Made by a program: the position numbers and the translations under genes. Positions 50,587 to 59,347 of a DNA stretch of 64,000 nt are shown piece by piece. The first letter of the stretch is position 1. Each line of letters starts with the position of its first letter. Origin of the DNA: an uncultured Verrucomicrobiota bacterium (lineage in GTDB: Bacteria; Verrucomicrobiota; Verrucomicrobiia; Limisphaerales; CAIYYI01); assembly GCA_903930345.1 (NCBI GenBank), contig CAIYYI010000230.1, forward strand, positions 1 through 64,000. Direction: 5' to 3'. The notes beneath the pieces were generated by a model. It was not told the DNA's origin. It searched no databases and saw nothing but the letters and a program-made list of their open reading frames with translations.

Positions 50587-52428
50587 ATGGTTGCTGACAA
50601 ACCGAATCGGAAAGGTGACGTGGTTCCCGGAGTTTTGGGAGTGGAGGGGGGCGGCACCCGCACCTCAGCTTGCTGGCTGCCGCTGGACGGTTCGGCCGCG
50701 ATCACGCGGGAGTTTGGCCCGGCCAACCTGAAGTTGATCAAGGACGCACAATTAGTGCGGTTGTTTCGGTCGCTGGCCCGCGCATTTCCTGCTCCGCAAG
50801 CGGTGGTGGTGGGATTGGCCGGGGCACGCACCCAAGCTGATTGGCAACGCATCGAGAGGACAGCGGGCCGGGTTTGGCCGAAAGTGCCGGTGCGTGGCAC
50901 CAATGATTTGGTGACCGCCCTGGCTTCAGCCCAGGCGCAGCATCCGGAGATTTCGCGTCGGATATTGGTGTTAAGTGGCACCGGCTCATGTTGTTATGGT
51001 CAGGATAAAACGGGCAGAACCTGCCAGGTGGGCGGTTGGGGACATTGGCTGGGGGATCAAGGGAGCGCGTATGCTGTCGGACTGCGAGCGTTGCGAACGG
51101 TTGTGGCCGTGCGCGATTCTTCCGGTCACTGGCCGACCTTGGGTCAGGCACTACTCCGGCAACTCCAATTGAACGAGCCCAACCAGTTCATCCCGTGGAT
51201 CCAAACAGCGGAGAAAGCCCAAGTGGCGGCTTTGGCCATGGTGGTGGAAAAACGGGCAGCCAAACGGGATCCTCTGGCGCAAAGCATTCTGGCGGAGGAG
51301 GCTGAGCGGCTAGCCTCCGATGCGGCCGCATGTGCCCTGCGGTTGGGGCCATCCGGGCAACCGGCGGTATTTGTGCTGGCGGGTGGAATGATGGTGAAGG
51401 GTTCCCGATTTCGGCAGCTTTTTTTGGCCCGGTTACTTCGGAATTGGCCCACGGCTTGCCCGGTGACTCCGGACCAGTCCGGTTCTTATGGTGCCGCGTG
51501 CCTGGCTCAGGAGTTGTTATCCTCAGCCACCCCCCAACACCAAGGTGAGGTGACACTAGAGGCACCTGCCATCCGGACCTTGGACTTTTCGTCATCATCC
51601 TTATCTTCGCTGCCTCCAACGGAGCAGCGCAACCCACGTTCCAACCGATTGGACCGTATGAGCTTAAATGAAGCGATTGCGTTGATGCTGACGGAGGAGG
51701 ATCACGTGGTTGCCGCGCTGCGCGAGCAGGCAACGGTGATTGAAAAAACCATCCAGCGGGTGGTGCGCGCTTTTCGACAGGGAGGGCGGCTCTTTTACGT
51801 GGGAGCCGGCACCAGTGGCCGCTTGGGGATTCTTGATGCCAGCGAATGTCCCCCCACTTTTCGGACCCCTCCGGAGTGGGTTCAGGGGATTATCGCCGGG
51901 GGGCAACGGGCCATATGGGAGGCCGTGGAGGGCGCGGAGGATGACGTGACCGCCGGGGCGCAGGCGATCATCCACCGGGGAGTGACTGCGCGGGATGTGG
52001 TTGTGGGCATCGCCGCCAGCGGTCGCACGCCGTTCGTGTGGGGCGCCTTGAAACAGGCCGACAAGGTGGGGGCCACCACAGTGCTTTTGTGTTTTAACCC
52101 GCAGCCGCCGCAGCCGAAAGGATGGCGGCCTGATTTGGTGATCGCCGCCAATACGGGTCCAGAAATATTGACCGGATCCACCCGGTTGAAGGCGGGGACC
52201 GCCACCAAGCTGGTGCTGAATATGATCACCACGCTGTCCATGGTGCGGCTGGGCAAAGTGGCGGGCAACTTGATGGTGGATTTGAATCCTTCCAACACCA
52301 AACTGCGGGATCGGGCGGTGCGGATCGTGACGGAACTGACGGGGTGTGCTCCCGCGCCTGCCCGGCAGGCACTGGAGCAGCAGGAGTGGCGGCTTCAGAG
52401 GACGCTGGTGAAATTGGGTTGGAAATAG
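50587..52428 (+). CDS. Fused amino-sugar kinase (BadF/BadG type) and MurNAc-6-phosphate etherase MurQ
   Basis: A 613-residue bifunctional cell-wall recycling enzyme. Residues about 14-325 are an ASKHA kinase of the BadF/BadG/GlcNAc-kinase family (GVEGGGTRTSACW phosphate loop, LVLSGTGSCCYG, GGWGHWLGDQGSAY). Residues about 345-613 are MurQ: TEQRNPRS, GAGTSGR at 406-412, LGILDASECPPTF, AASGRTPFV, TGSTRLKAGTATKLVLNMI. MurNAc taken up from peptidoglycan would be phosphorylated and then cleaved to GlcNAc-6-phosphate and lactate. Compared with E. coli MurQ it lacks about 30 C-terminal residues (the last small helical domain). A Ser/Thr-rich linker joins the halves. Confidence 0.9.
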   Translation: MVADKPNRKGDVVPGVLGVEGGGTRTSACWLPLDGSAAITREFGPANLKLIKDAQLVRLFRSLARAFPAPQAVVVGLAGARTQADWQRIERTAGRVWPKVPVRGTNDLVTALASAQAQHPEISRRILVLSGTGSCCYGQDKTGRTCQVGGWGHWLGDQGSAYAVGLRALRTVVAVRDSSGHWPTLGQALLRQLQLNEPNQFIPWIQTAEKAQVAALAMVVEKRAAKRDPLAQSILAEEAERLASDAAACALRLGPSGQPAVFVLAGGMMVKGSRFRQLFLARLLRNWPTACPVTPDQSGSYGAACLAQELLSSATPQHQGEVTLEAPAIRTLDFSSSSLSSLPPTEQRNPRSNRLDRMSLNEAIALMLTEEDHVVAALREQATVIEKTIQRVVRAFRQGGRLFYVGAGTSGRLGILDASECPPTFRTPPEWVQGIIAGGQRAIWEAVEGAEDDVTAGAQAIIHRGVTARDVVVGIAASGRTPFVWGALKQADKVGATTVLLCFNPQPPQPKGWRPDLVIAANTGPEILTGSTRLKAGTATKLVLNMITTLSMVRLGKVAGNLMVDLNPSNTKLRDRAVRIVTELTGCAPAPARQALEQQEWRLQRTLVKLGWK

Positions 52429-52576
52429 TTTTTCCGCAACATGAGCTTGTATTTTTCGCGGAATTGTAGATATTTACACAAATATCTTGGCCCTGAGTAA
52501 CGCTCTGCGACTCAAGTTGAATGCGGGTGTTTACGGTTTTCAGCTCAGGAAATAACGCAGGGCACGCTCGAACATT

Positions 52577-53506
52577 ATGCCATCCAGCACAACTCGAAAG
52601 GAACCGGTTCGGTTGAAATTTTGGGGCGTCCGTGGTTCCATTCCCACTCCCGGGCCTGAAACCGTGCATTATGGCGGTAATACGGCCTGCTTGGAGTTTC
52701 GCGGGGATGGCGAGTTGATCATTCTGGATGCCGGTTCCGGCATGCGGCCGCTTGGTCTTTCCCTTGCCCGTGAGTTTAAAGGGAAGCCGATGTCTGTCAC
52801 CTTGCTGATCACCCATACGCACTGGGATCACATTCAGGGTTTCCCCTTCTTTGTCCCCGCCTACATGCCCCAGAACAGCATTCGCATCCTCGGCTACGAA
52901 GGGGCCAAACATGGCTTGGAGGAAACCTTGTCCGGACAGATGGAGAGCCCGTACTTCCCCATCGGCATGAACCAGATGCCGGGAAACATCGTCATTCAGG
53001 AGCTGCGGGATTTGCAGTTCAACATCGGGAAAATCAAGATCACGGCCGCCTACATGAATCATCCCGGCATCTGTGTCGGTTACCGCCTGACCACCAGCGC
53101 CGGTTCCATCGTTTACATCCCTGACAACGAGAATTTTGTCCGTTTCAAGGCCCATCCCGGGGCTAACCAGGCGGACACCCAGAGCAAGGCCGCGATCGAA
53201 TACGCCCGCAAACAGGAGCAGAAACAAATCGAATTCATTCAGGGGGCAGATATTCTGGTGATTGATTCCCAGTACGATACGCAGGAATACGAATCGCACG
53301 TGGGGTGGGGGCACAGTTGTGTGGATGATTCCGTCACCATGGGGATTAAGGGACGGGTGAAGAAGCTGTTTCTTTTTCACCATGACCCGACGCACAGTGA
53401 TGAGAAGGTGAGCCAGATGCTCGAACATGCCCGCCAGCTGGTCAAGGCACAGGGTGCCGACCTATGCGTGGATGCTGCGCGTGAATCTCTGGAAATCGTT
53501 TTGTAG
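52577..53506 (+). CDS. Metallo-beta-lactamase-fold hydrolase
   Basis: A 309-residue MBL-fold protein. The metal-binding motif HTHWDHIQGFPFF, the FWGVRGSIPTPGP opening, the MNHPGICVGYRL segment and a late FLFHHDPTHSD fit the PhnP/RNase Z-like branch with an open active site. The substrate could be a cyclic phosphate or nucleotide. The next gene encodes a close copy joined to a receiver domain. The start at 52577 has only weak SD complementarity; the 148 nt upstream include an AT-rich stretch (TATTTACACAAATA) that may hold the promoter. Confidence 0.85.
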   Translation: MPSSTTRKEPVRLKFWGVRGSIPTPGPETVHYGGNTACLEFRGDGELIILDAGSGMRPLGLSLAREFKGKPMSVTLLITHTHWDHIQGFPFFVPAYMPQNSIRILGYEGAKHGLEETLSGQMESPYFPIGMNQMPGNIVIQELRDLQFNIGKIKITAAYMNHPGICVGYRLTTSAGSIVYIPDNENFVRFKAHPGANQADTQSKAAIEYARKQEQKQIEFIQGADILVIDSQYDTQEYESHVGWGHSCVDDSVTMGIKGRVKKLFLFHHDPTHSDEKVSQMLEHARQLVKAQGADLCVDAARESLEIVL

Positions 53507-53610
53507 CCGTAGAGCGCATGCTCAGGCGCACGCCCCAATGGGCGTGTAAGAGGGTGAGGATCGGCAGCCAATGCGCTGTTGGTGCCCACGTTCACGGTGT
53601 TGCCACCGAC

Positions 53611-54978
53611 ATGAAAACAGTCATCTTGATTGATGAGGATCTGGCCTCCCGCGAGGCCATGGCGGGCTGGCTCACCGACGCCGGTTGGCGCGTGGTCGTG
53701 GCGGAAGACGGCGAGGTGGGTTTGGACCTCATCCAAAGGCACCCGCCAGAACTGGTCGTCTGCGACTTGCTCATGCCCCGCTGCAACGGCTTTCAACTTT
53801 GCCGGACCGTTCGCAAAGATCCCCAGCTCAAGGACAAAACCAAGCTCATTGTCACCACTGCCAGCGGGTATATGACGGACCGGCTCAATGCCACCGATGC
53901 CGGGGCCAATGAGTGTGTGGTCAAGCCGATCCAGCGGTTGGAGTTTCTGCGGTTGGTGCAGGCGTTAACCACCGGTGAGACCACCCTGTTGACCCGTAAA
54001 TCCACGCAGGACAACATCCGTTTTGATCGGCCACCCAATGTTCCGGCACTGCCGCTGGATGATCCTGTGCGGCTCCGTTTCTGGGGCGTGCGGGGGTCCA
54101 TTCCCACTCCAGGCCCTGCCACTGTTCGGTACGGTGGTAACACCTCCTGTTTGGAGGTGCGGGCGGATGGCGAAATCATCATTCTGGACGCTGGCACCGG
54201 CATTGCCCCCTTGGGCGCGCATCTGGCCCAGGAGTTCAAAGGTCGTTCCTTCGATATCTCCATCCTGATTTCGCATACCCATTGGGATCACATTCAGGGT
54301 TTTCCCTTTTTCGAACCTGCTTATAATCCCGCCAACGGTGTGCGCATCATCGGGTTCAAGGGGGCGCGCGAAGGGCTTGCCTCCACCTTGTCCAGCCAGA
54401 TGGAGAGCCCGTTCTTCCCCATCCGCATGCAGCAGATCCCGGCCAATATCTCGGTGGAGGAAATGCGCGATTTGAAGTTCAAGATCGGGGCTGTGAGTGT
54501 GGAGGCCACCTACTTGAACCATCCCGGGCTGTGCATGGGCTACCGTATCAATACCAGTTGCGGCTCCATCGCCTATCTTCCTGACAATGAGCCTTATCAG
54601 CGCTTCAAGTACCACACCGCTTCCCCTGAAACTGCCAACTCGGTGGAATCCTTGGAATATGCCCGCCGCCAGGATCAACGCATCGTGGATTTCATCCAGG
54701 GTGCGGACATTCTGGTGATCGATTCCCAGTACGATGCCACGGAGTACCAAACGCGCATCGGGTGGGGGCACGGTTGCGTGGATGATGTGGTGGCTCTGGC
54801 CCTGAGCGCCAAGGTCAAGCGGTTGTTTCTATTCCACCATGATCCCCGGCACAACGACGATTTCATCGACAAAATGGCCGAATGGGGTTCCAACTTCGTG
54901 ACCATGCTCGGGGACACCCTGCCGGTGGAGTGCGCCCGTGAGGGCTTGGAGATCATCCTGCCGCGCCCACAGCCGTAA
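53611..54978 (+). CDS. Response-regulator receiver domain fused to metallo-beta-lactamase-fold hydrolase
   Basis: A 455-residue protein. Residues 1-120 are a CheY-like receiver: acidic pair in ILIDED, phospho-acceptor Asp in VVCDLLMP, TTASG, and Lys in VVKPIQ. After a linker, residues about 150-450 are an MBL domain very similar to the upstream protein (same FWGVRGSIPTPGP, SHTHWDHIQGFPFF, FLFHHDPRHNDD). The two arose by tandem duplication, one copy gaining a receiver. Phosphorylation would control hydrolysis of an unknown small molecule. The ATG at 53611 opens the receiver; the frame is open 31 codons upstream. No histidine kinase gene is adjacent. Confidence 0.87.
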   Translation: MKTVILIDEDLASREAMAGWLTDAGWRVVVAEDGEVGLDLIQRHPPELVVCDLLMPRCNGFQLCRTVRKDPQLKDKTKLIVTTASGYMTDRLNATDAGANECVVKPIQRLEFLRLVQALTTGETTLLTRKSTQDNIRFDRPPNVPALPLDDPVRLRFWGVRGSIPTPGPATVRYGGNTSCLEVRADGEIIILDAGTGIAPLGAHLAQEFKGRSFDISILISHTHWDHIQGFPFFEPAYNPANGVRIIGFKGAREGLASTLSSQMESPFFPIRMQQIPANISVEEMRDLKFKIGAVSVEATYLNHPGLCMGYRINTSCGSIAYLPDNEPYQRFKYHTASPETANSVESLEYARRQDQRIVDFIQGADILVIDSQYDATEYQTRIGWGHGCVDDVVALALSAKVKRLFLFHHDPRHNDDFIDKMAEWGSNFVTMLGDTLPVECAREGLEIILPRPQP

Positions 54979-54985
54979 GCACCAT

Positions 54986-55909
54986 TCAGTTTTCCGCCGT
55001 CAGCTTTTCCTGCTTCATCCACTTCAGGGCATTCGTCTGCCAGGAATCCCACATGGGACCCTTGTACCCATTGAGCCCATGGCCACCGCTGGGCAATTCC
55101 AGGTATTGGCTGGGGATGCCTTTTGCCTGCAATGCGGCAAGGAAATTCCGGCTGTTATCGGGTGTCACCACAGTGTCATCCTTCGCGTGGGTCAGAAAGG
55201 CGGGCGGGGTTCTTTGGGTGATTTGCAGTTCGTTGGAGAAGAGTTTTACCAGGGCGGGTGGCGGATTAACTCCCAGCAGGTTGGCGCGCGATCCCCCATG
55301 GGTGTTGGTCCCCATGCTGATCACGGGGTAAACCAGAATCATGAAATCCGGTCGGCAGTTGATCCGTTGAATGGGGTCCGTTGCGGCGGCGTCTCCGGCG
55401 TCAAAGTGAGTGCCGGCGGTGGCCGCGAGGTGGCCTCCGGCGGAAAAACCCATGATGCCGATGCGGTTGGGCTTCAAATTCCATGCTTTTGACTGGGCGC
55501 GGGTGGTGCGGATCGCCCGTTGGGCGTCCAGCAACGGCACCAGATAACGCCCCTTGGGCAGTCGGTACTCCAGCACCACGCCGGTGATCCCCTGGCCGTT
55601 AAGCCAGCGGGCGATGCCGTGGCCTTCAGCTCCGGTCACCAGTCCGCCGTAGCCTCCGCCCGGGCAAATGACGATGGCGGTGCCATTGGGGTACTCTGGG
55701 TGATGCACGGTGATCCTGGCCGTGTTCGTCTCGGTCTGCCCATTGCCCAAGGGGGCACCCTCCGGCCACAGGGGCAACGGCAGAGGATCGGCCGCCTGCC
55801 CCACTGCTGAGGCCGCCAGCAGGAGCAGGGCGGCACACAGACCGGTGAGGGTGGCAGTGATTCCGGATGTCTTCAGGGGCGAATTCAGCATTTCATTCAC
55901 GGTCTTCAT
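54986..55909 (-). CDS. Secreted alpha/beta-hydrolase (carbohydrate esterase-like)
   Basis: A 307-residue exported esterase: signal peptide to about residue 40, oxyanion region CPGGGYGGLV, nucleophile elbow GFSAGGH with the catalytic Ser, an Asp in HAKDDTVV and a His in SGGHGL. It resembles the BD-FAE/xylan acetylesterase-like hydrolases that remove ester groups from plant polysaccharides. It starts 9 nt after the stop of the MFS gene on the same strand (MFS stop 55919, this start 55909), so the transporter and esterase probably form an operon for uptake and trimming of a plant-derived compound. Confidence 0.88.
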   Translation of the reverse strand: MKTVNEMLNSPLKTSGITATLTGLCAALLLLAASAVGQAADPLPLPLWPEGAPLGNGQTETNTARITVHHPEYPNGTAIVICPGGGYGGLVTGAEGHGIARWLNGQGITGVVLEYRLPKGRYLVPLLDAQRAIRTTRAQSKAWNLKPNRIGIMGFSAGGHLAATAGTHFDAGDAAATDPIQRINCRPDFMILVYPVISMGTNTHGGSRANLLGVNPPPALVKLFSNELQITQRTPPAFLTHAKDDTVVTPDNSRNFLAALQAKGIPSQYLELPSGGHGLNGYKGPMWDSWQTNALKWMKQEKLTAEN

Positions 55910-55918
55910 GCGGTGAGA

Positions 55919-57577
55919 TCAATCTTCGGGCAGTGGCTGGCCTTTGGTTTCAGGCGCCCAGATCAAGGCCACGATGCCCACCAGGTAAATCAATGACATG
56001 GTGACCGCCACCGTGCGGAACGGATAGACCGCACTCAACGCCCCCAACAGGAAGGGAAACGGGGCGGTGATAAAACGAACGGTATTGTAACAGAAACCCA
56101 CCCCTGTGCCGCGCAGGCGGGTGGGGAACAATTCCGGGAAGTAAATGGAATACCCGGCAAAGACTGAGAGGGTCACAAACCCAAGCATTGGTAGCATCCA
56201 GTAAACATCACTCTCGGTTTTCAGGGAGTAAAACACGTAGGCCACCACCACCAAGGCCATGCTGTAGGCCAATAAAAACGCCTTTCGCCGATTGAAGAAG
56301 GCGGCTACAAAAGTGAAGGTAAACATGCCGGTCAGGGATCCCACATCCTGCAGCATCATGCCTTTGGACACGATTTTGGCGATCGACTTTTGGAGGGAGG
56401 CAATCTGTCCCGGGAAGGCTTGTTCCAGCAACTGCCGGTTAAGGAAAAGAATCTCCTCCTTCTCTTTTTTCTTCTGCACCAGGACGATCTGGTTTTGAGT
56501 GTTTTTTGTGAGGGTGACATTCTTGAACGCCTGTTCGTTGAAGATGCTGGCGCCCAGAATGATCCGGTTAAAGTCCTCCGTCAGGACGGCGGCTGAAAGG
56601 GTGCCTGCCTCGGCCTGCTGGACCACAGCAGGGCTCATGAGTTGCTTGATATGAGCCACCGCGCTGTTGGTGGAAGCCTTGAGGCTGGCGTTGACTTTGG
56701 CAATATCCAGAATTTCCCTTTCATAGAGGGGGCTGCTTTTCAGGGCCTTGTTGACCAATTCGGGCGAGAAGAAACCGATGCCCCACAGGCCTACCATGCC
56801 GGCCACCCCCAGAGAAATGCCAACGAAAGTATTGTGGCGCCAGCGGGGATGCCGGAAAAGGTCGGCCATGGAGCCGACTTTCTTGCCGGTGCCGGCCTTG
56901 GCCTGGGCGCGGGCATTGCGCCACGGTTCTGGTTCCTTGAGCAGGATGAACATGGGCACGCCCAACACGATGGGGAAAATGCTGATGAAGAATATGACCT
57001 GCCAACCGCTATAGCTGCCCCAGACGCTCTCCTGGGCTGGGGTGATGCCCAAGCTCAGAGATGCCCCGATGATATTGCCGACGGCGGACAGGGTCTGCAT
57101 GGAGCCCAAGGCCCACGTCCGGAACTTGGGCGGGACGCTCTCGGCCACCAGCGTGGTGGCGGCTCCGAACATGCCTCCGACCCCCATTCCGCAGAGCAGG
57201 CGGTAAATGAGGAATTCAATGGTGCTGCCGGAAATTCCGGAAAGTGCGGAGAACCCCGTGTAGGCGATCAAAGTGGCGATCATGGCTTTCACCCGCCCAA
57301 AGCGGTCACTCATCATGCCAAACAGCAGGCCGCCGATGCCCCAGCCCACCATGAGGATACAGGTGGCCATGCCGCCCCAGTATTTCACATCCCCATCTGT
57401 CGCGCCCGGTCCCAGCAGTTCCTGGATGGCTGGCTGCCGTGCCAGCACAAAAATGCGCTGTCCCATGCAGTCAAACAGCCAGCCGCAGGAGGCCAAAATG
57501 ACCACCAACCAGTGGTAAAAGGTCACCCCCTGGAAAATACCTTTGTTTTCGTTTTTGTTTTCAGCAATGGATGCCAT
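55919..57577 (-). CDS. MFS transporter with large loop insert
   Basis: A 552-residue major facilitator superfamily permease of the aromatic-acid/sugar-porter-like kind (GMMSDRFGRVKAM motif after span 2, LLCGMGVGGMFGAATTLVAES). Twelve spans are visible. Between about residues 280 and 408, just after the seventh span, there is an insert of about 130 residues, helical and charged (with a KKKEKEE run), not usual for the family. Substrate is unknown; the esterase downstream suggests a deacylated plant compound. Confidence 0.85.
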   Translation of the reverse strand: MASIAENKNENKGIFQGVTFYHWLVVILASCGWLFDCMGQRIFVLARQPAIQELLGPGATDGDVKYWGGMATCILMVGWGIGGLLFGMMSDRFGRVKAMIATLIAYTGFSALSGISGSTIEFLIYRLLCGMGVGGMFGAATTLVAESVPPKFRTWALGSMQTLSAVGNIIGASLSLGITPAQESVWGSYSGWQVIFFISIFPIVLGVPMFILLKEPEPWRNARAQAKAGTGKKVGSMADLFRHPRWRHNTFVGISLGVAGMVGLWGIGFFSPELVNKALKSSPLYEREILDIAKVNASLKASTNSAVAHIKQLMSPAVVQQAEAGTLSAAVLTEDFNRIILGASIFNEQAFKNVTLTKNTQNQIVLVQKKKEKEEILFLNRQLLEQAFPGQIASLQKSIAKIVSKGMMLQDVGSLTGMFTFTFVAAFFNRRKAFLLAYSMALVVVAYVFYSLKTESDVYWMLPMLGFVTLSVFAGYSIYFPELFPTRLRGTGVGFCYNTVRFITAPFPFLLGALSAVYPFRTVAVTMSLIYLVGIVALIWAPETKGQPLPED

Positions 57578-57709
57578 TGAATTTGAAAAGGCTTAATGTT
57601 TTAGTGTGTTTCCGGGTTCAAGCTAATGCCGGATTGTCGGGAATTTGCGCCAACCGTGTCAAGTGGACATTCAGTGGGGGGATGATTATGTGACGATTAA
57701 TGCGTCGAG

Positions 57710-58390
57710 TCAGGGTTTTTCTTTCAGGAACGGTCCCACCACCTCCCGCCAAATGGCATAGCCATTGGTGTTCATGTGGAGTTGGTCGTTTAGATAAATG
57801 TCCGGTTTGGGCAAACCGTCCGGGGCCAGCATGTGTGGGAAAACATCAATGAACACCAGGTTTTTGCTTTCCTTGATATAATCCGCGATGAGTTTGTTGG
57901 CGGTTTTGATGCGGGCGATTTGAGTCCAGCGGGCCGGGTTGGGAGCAATGGAAATATAGGCGATACGGGTTTGCGGCAATCGGTCCCGCACGGTTTTGAC
58001 AAAAGCCTGGAAGTCGGCCAGAACCTGTTCCGGGGATTTGCCGCCGTTGAGGTCATTGCCTCCCGCATACATCACGACCAACCGGGGTTGGTGCGGAATG
58101 ACAATGCGTTCCGCAAAATACGTGGAATCAACTATCTGCGAGCCGCCAAAGCCGCGATTGATGACCTGATACCCAGGGAAGTCCCTGGCCAGACTACGCC
58201 ACATTCGGATGCTGGAACTGCCCACAAACAGCGCCGCATTTTTGGGTGGGGGATTGGTTTGATCCGCGCGTTCAAACGCGGTGATCTCTTTTTCCCACCG
58301 GGTAAACTGATTGGTGGCCCCGGGCAGCCACATGGCGGGCAACAGCAATAAGCTCAACAGTGAACAGAGCAGGGACAAGCGTGGTTTCAT
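57710..58390 (-). CDS. Secreted SGNH/GDSL-type hydrolase
   Basis: A 226-residue exported lipase/acylhydrolase-fold enzyme. Signal peptide MKPRLSLLCSLLSLLLLPAMWLPG, block I with the nucleophile in FVGSSSIRMW (GDSL variant), block III in YAGGNDLNGG (Asn), and the Asp-His pair in LNDQLHMN. Such small SGNH enzymes usually remove acetyl groups from sugars. The start at 58390 is at the signal peptide; the frame is open nearly 100 codons upstream, into the divergent nadC promoter region, which is not coding. Confidence 0.9.
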   Translation of the reverse strand: MKPRLSLLCSLLSLLLLPAMWLPGATNQFTRWEKEITAFERADQTNPPPKNAALFVGSSSIRMWRSLARDFPGYQVINRGFGGSQIVDSTYFAERIVIPHQPRLVVMYAGGNDLNGGKSPEQVLADFQAFVKTVRDRLPQTRIAYISIAPNPARWTQIARIKTANKLIADYIKESKNLVFIDVFPHMLAPDGLPKPDIYLNDQLHMNTNGYAIWREVVGPFLKEKP

Positions 58391-58474
58391 GGCGGTACTT
58401 TGGCCCCAATCCGTGCGGTTCGAAAAGTAAATATTTTCCTTCAAGCGTTTCTTTTCCTGTTTCATGCTGCTGGC

Positions 58475-59347
58475 ATGCGAAGTCTGCCTCTCCAAATGGT
58501 CCGGCAGGCGGTGAAAACCGCCCTGGCGGAGGATGTTGGCACTGGTGACGTCACCACGCTCTCCACCGTGCCCGCCCGGCACCGGGCGACGGCGGTGTTG
58601 GTGGCGCGCGAGCCTTTGGTGGTGGCAGGTCTGGTTTTTGCCGAAACGGCCTTCCGGCAGGTGTCCTCTCGGGTCTGTGTCAAACACTTGGTTCGTGACG
58701 GCCAGAGTGTGGCCGCCGGCACCGAATTGATGCGGGTGACCGGTCTGGCACGGGCACTCCTGACCGGTGAGCGTGTGGCCCTGAATTTTGTGCAGCGTCT
58801 ATCCGGGGTGGCCACCCTGACCCGCAAATTTGCACAAGCCATCAAAGGAAGCCGGGCGGTGATTTTGGACACGCGCAAAACCACCCCCGGCTGGCGACTG
58901 TTTGAAAAGTACGCGGTCAGTTGTGGGGGCGGCACCAACCACCGGACCGGGCTGTATGACATGGTCCTGATCAAGGATAACCATCTGGCGGCCTTGCGCG
59001 ATACCCCACCCAACGCCGTTGCGGCAGCGGTAGCGCGTGCCCGGTTCCAGTATCCCCGGCTCAAGGTGGAAGTGGAGGCTGATAATCTGGAGCAGGTGGG
59101 GCAAGCCCTGGCCGCCCGGGCGGATATCATCCTCCTGGACAACATGAGTCTGGCGCAACTGCGGGAGGCGGTGGCCTTGGTGGGCCGACGCGCCAAAACC
59201 GAGGCCAGCGGAGGGGTCAACCTGAAGACGGTTGCAGCCATTGCCGCCACAGGGGTGAATTTCATCTCCGTGGGCGCGTTGACGCACTCGGCTCCCGCCG
59301 TGGATGTGGCCTTGGATTTTGTGGCGCAGACGGAGCTGGATGCATGA
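58475..59347 (+). CDS. nadC: Nicotinate-nucleotide pyrophosphorylase (carboxylating) NadC
   Basis: A 290-residue enzyme that converts quinolinate and PRPP to nicotinate mononucleotide in de novo NAD synthesis. Typical motifs are ALAEDVGTGDVTT, ALNFVQRLSGVATLT, ILDTRKTTPGWR, KYAVSCGGGTNHRTGLYD, VEVEADNLEQV and IILLDNMS. The ATG at 58475 gives the family length; a second in-frame ATG is at 58496. It overlaps birA by 4 nt, opening a cofactor-related operon. Confidence 0.95.
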   Translation: MRSLPLQMVRQAVKTALAEDVGTGDVTTLSTVPARHRATAVLVAREPLVVAGLVFAETAFRQVSSRVCVKHLVRDGQSVAAGTELMRVTGLARALLTGERVALNFVQRLSGVATLTRKFAQAIKGSRAVILDTRKTTPGWRLFEKYAVSCGGGTNHRTGLYDMVLIKDNHLAALRDTPPNAVAAAVARARFQYPRLKVEVEADNLEQVGQALAARADIILLDNMSLAQLREAVALVGRRAKTEASGGVNLKTVAAIAATGVNFISVGALTHSAPAVDVALDFVAQTELDA

